Part shown: positions 5,067 through 6,757 of the stretch, in pieces | Layout of the letters: each line of letters starts with the position of its first letter | Position numbering within the stretch: the first letter of the stretch is position 1 | From: Chloroflexota bacterium | GTDB lineage: Bacteria; Chloroflexota; Dehalococcoidia; SZUA-161 | Length of the DNA: 6,757 nt | NCBI GenBank assembly: GCA_003229915.1 | Contig: QIGA01000053.1 | Location: 1 to 6,757, forward strand | Direction: 5' to 3' | Program-made: the position numbers and the translations under genes | The notes under the pieces: model-generated | Seen by the model: the letters and a program-made list of their open reading frames with translations, nothing else | Told to the model about the DNA's origin: nothing | Database searches by the model: none

Positions 5067-6341
5067 ATGAATACTTCCACGAATGAGGTTGAGGCCAAGA
5101 CCAGAGCGGCCAAAGCCGCTTCAAAGAAGCTGGCGTATCTGCCCACTGATATCAAGAACAGAGCTTTGCTTGCTATCGCTGAAGCACTCATAGCCAATGA
5201 GAAAGATATTCTGGCTGCCAATCGCCTGGACTATGCCGAAGGCGAAAAGTCAGGCATGGGCACCGCCATGCTCGATAGGCTTCTCCTGACCTCGGAAAGA
5301 ATCCATGCAATATCGTCGGATGCCCAAACAGTTGCCGCGCTACCCGACCCTGTGGGAGAGACCTTCGAAATGCGCACGCTACCCAACGGCCTTCAAGTCG
5401 GCAAGCGCCGCGTTCCGCTGGGGGTAATCGGAGCCATCTATGAGAGCCGCCCCAATGTCACAGTCGATATCTCTGTGCTATGCCTTAAGTCCGGTAATGC
5501 CGTCATACTCCGCGGAGGCAAGGAGGCAATACACTCTAACTCGACCCTAGCCAGGGTAATACAGAATGCTTCTTACCAAGCCGGTGTCCCCGAGGGAGCC
5601 GTGCAATTCATTGAATCCACCGACCGCGCACTAGTAGCGCAAATGCTGAGGATGAGAGACGCCATCGATCTGGTCATCCCACGTGGTGGAGCCGAACTGA
5701 TCAACTATGTAGCGCAAAATGCCGCCATGCCCGTTATCACTGGTGGAATAGGCGTCTGCCATACCTATATTGACCGCAGCGCTGACCTCGACAAGGCGGT
5801 GGCCATTGCCCATAATGCCAAGGTGCAGCGCCCCACGGTGTGCAACGCCCTAGACACTCTCTTGGTTCATTCCGAGATAGCGGATAGCTACCTGCCAAAG
5901 ATTGCCGCCGAATGGGGCAAGGCAGGCGTAGAGATGCATTGCGATCAGCGAGCACAGGAGTGCCTACAACATCTACCATCGGTCACGGTGGTGCCCGCTA
6001 CTGAGCAAGATTGGGGCAAGGAGTTCCTGGCGCTAGTTGCTGCCATCAGGGTGGTCGATTCTCTGGACGAGGCGTTGGAACACATAGAACGTCACGGGTC
6101 GGGGCACTCCGAAGCCATCGTGACAGAGGACTATACAGCAGCGATGAGGTTTCTGAACGAGGTTGATGCCGCCTGTGTCTACACGAACGCCAGTACTCGC
6201 TTCACCGACGGCGGTCAGTTTGGGTTGGGGGCAGAGGTAGGAATTAGCACTCAAAAGCTCCACGCCCGAGGCCCTCTGGGTCTCAGGGAACTGACCACCT
6301 ACAAATGGATAGTGCTGGGCAACGGACATATTCGTCCCTGA
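5067..6341 (+). CDS. proA: Glutamate-5-semialdehyde dehydrogenase (gamma-glutamyl phosphate reductase)
   Basis: Reduces the unstable gamma-glutamyl phosphate made by ProB with NADPH to glutamate 5-semialdehyde, which cyclises to pyrroline-5-carboxylate. Cytosolic, and in many bacteria thought to act in a complex with ProB. The 424 residues are typical (about 415-420). An ALDH-like fold is shown by VPLGVIGAIYESRPNVTVD, LKSGNAVILRGGKEA, the DLVIPRGG segment, the nucleophilic cysteine C259 in KVQRPTVCNALDTLL, SGHSEAIVTED, CVYTNASTRFTDGGQFGLGAEVGIS (in two adjacent pieces) and ARGPLGLRELTTYKW at the end. The ATG at 5067 follows AAAGGAG (5054-5060) with 6-nt spacing. No promoter or terminator is visible in the 19-nt gap after proB, so the two are almost certainly one operon. 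A downstream pyrroline-5-carboxylate reductase (proC) is not in the window. Confidence 0.98.
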   Translation: MNTSTNEVEAKTRAAKAASKKLAYLPTDIKNRALLAIAEALIANEKDILAANRLDYAEGEKSGMGTAMLDRLLLTSERIHAISSDAQTVAALPDPVGETFEMRTLPNGLQVGKRRVPLGVIGAIYESRPNVTVDISVLCLKSGNAVILRGGKEAIHSNSTLARVIQNASYQAGVPEGAVQFIESTDRALVAQMLRMRDAIDLVIPRGGAELINYVAQNAAMPVITGGIGVCHTYIDRSADLDKAVAIAHNAKVQRPTVCNALDTLLVHSEIADSYLPKIAAEWGKAGVEMHCDQRAQECLQHLPSVTVVPATEQDWGKEFLALVAAIRVVDSLDEALEHIERHGSGHSEAIVTEDYTAAMRFLNEVDAACVYTNASTRFTDGGQFGLGAEVGISTQKLHARGPLGLRELTTYKWIVLGNGHIRP

Positions 6342-6380
6342 GGCCCAAAGTGCACGACTACTGAAAAAGGAGGACTAACT

Positions 6381-6692
6381 ATGGCAGACTACCAGTTCGA
6401 AAGAGAGTGCCGTACCCCATATTCCGAAGCCTACCTTATCACCGACGGTGATGAGCGAGTAGGGAGGGTGGACCTCCACTACACCCCCTCGATAGTCTAT
6501 GCCACTCTGTGCATCAGCGAAAAGTTTACTGAAGATGCTATTCAGGACCTCATTTATCATCACATAGACGAAGAATTGGTAATGTCAGCGGACGTTGCCC
6601 GCGACGACTTCATCGTAACAGTGTACCAGGGACGCGAGGCCGGTGAATTCAGCGATGAGGACTTCGAGGATGAAGAAGAGGAAGAAGATTAG
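6381..6692 (+). CDS. Small unrecognised protein with strongly acidic C-terminal tail
   Basis: I do not recognise this 103-residue protein. It begins 39 nt after proA behind a full Shine-Dalgarno, AAGGAGG (6367-6373), 7 nt from the ATG, the strongest in the window, so it is very likely translated. Residues about 12-48 look like two or three beta strands (EAYLITDGDERVGRVDLHY, then SIVYATLCIS). Residues about 50-67 look like an amphipathic helix (TEDAIQDLIYHHIDEELV) and 76-83 like a further strand (DFIVTVYQG). The fold would be a small beta-beta-beta-alpha-beta domain. The last 13 residues (91-103) are 11 Asp/Glu plus one Ser and one Phe, probably disordered. There is no signal peptide, membrane segment or metal-binding cysteine cluster (Cys only at 10 and 44). 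Its position suggests co-transcription with proBA, but nothing shows a role in proline synthesis. Confidence 0.85.
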   Translation: MADYQFERECRTPYSEAYLITDGDERVGRVDLHYTPSIVYATLCISEKFTEDAIQDLIYHHIDEELVMSADVARDDFIVTVYQGREAGEFSDEDFEDEEEEED

Positions 6693-6695
6693 CTA

Positions 6696-6733
6696 CTGCT
6701 CTGTTCCCTGTGAAGCACAGAGCGAGCAGTTTT
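6696..6733 (+). terminator. Candidate intrinsic terminator after the acidic small gene
   Basis: CTGCTC (6696-6701) can pair with GAGCAG (6724-6729), continuing inward as TGT (6702-6704) with ACA (6717-6719) across a 4-nt bulge, and TTTT follows at 6730-6733. An alternative register pairs GCTCTGT (6698-6704) with ACAGAGC (6717-6723) around a 12-nt loop. The T-run is short and broken by C. Placement four bases after the stop codon and the lack of any similar structure in the other gaps support a terminator for the proBA transcript. Confidence 0.5.
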
Positions 6734-6757
6734 CTCGACGTTGGCTGCTATGAGCCC

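Noticed and set aside
6743..6757. TGCTATGAG at the right edge as another extended -10, or ATG at 6750 as a new gene start
   Set aside because: The -10 match is partial, no convincing -35 lies 17 bp upstream, no ribosome binding site precedes the ATG, and the window ends too soon to judge.

Overview
The window is a gene-dense, single-strand stretch of bacterial chromosome with six genes, all on the + strand. In order they are pyrG (CTP synthase), a small transaldolase of the FSA/TalC family, rho (transcription termination factor), proB and proA (the first two enzymes of proline synthesis), and a short unrecognised gene for a protein with a strongly acidic tail. Base composition is moderate (mid-50s % GC by eye). 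I see no mobile element, CRISPR array, tRNA or rRNA. The protein sequences and the few dispersed-repeat-like bases at the left edge suggest a Chloroflexota bacterium, probably Dehalococcoidia. This is inference from protein flavour, and no phylogenetic marker was compared.

Layout. Bases 1-122 carry no gene. They hold a short stretch resembling two small dispersed repeat motifs (34-66). pyrG follows from a promoter-like sequence at 123-151. The 57-nt gap after pyrG contains a near-consensus promoter whose predicted start lies only about 6 nt before the transaldolase ATG, with no Shine-Dalgarno sequence. rho follows after 74 nt, again with a promoter-like sequence close to its start. proB comes 72 nt later behind a perfect extended -10 (TGC TATAAT). 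proB-proA (19-nt gap) and proA-small gene (39-nt gap) look co-transcribed. A hairpin with four T residues after the small gene is the only plausible intrinsic terminator in an intergenic gap.

How the genes fit together. The pyrG...tal...rho order is a compact version of the arrangement in Bacillus subtilis (pyrG, fbaA, tal, murA paralogue, glpX, rho, rpmE), so it looks like an old housekeeping neighbourhood. proBA plus the acidic small protein takes the place where rpmE would be expected. All five enzymes and factors appear intact.

The points most worth a second look are: Rho carries Gly and Trp at two positions (E. coli D210 and M219) at or near the bicyclomycin pocket; CTP synthase has His in place of the near-invariant Gln of the GLCLGMQ nucleophile motif; the four predicted promoters all sit 12-19 nt from their start codons, implying very short leaders; and the acidic small gene attached to proBA is of unknown function. 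I did not find convincing evidence for a wholly new multi-gene system here.
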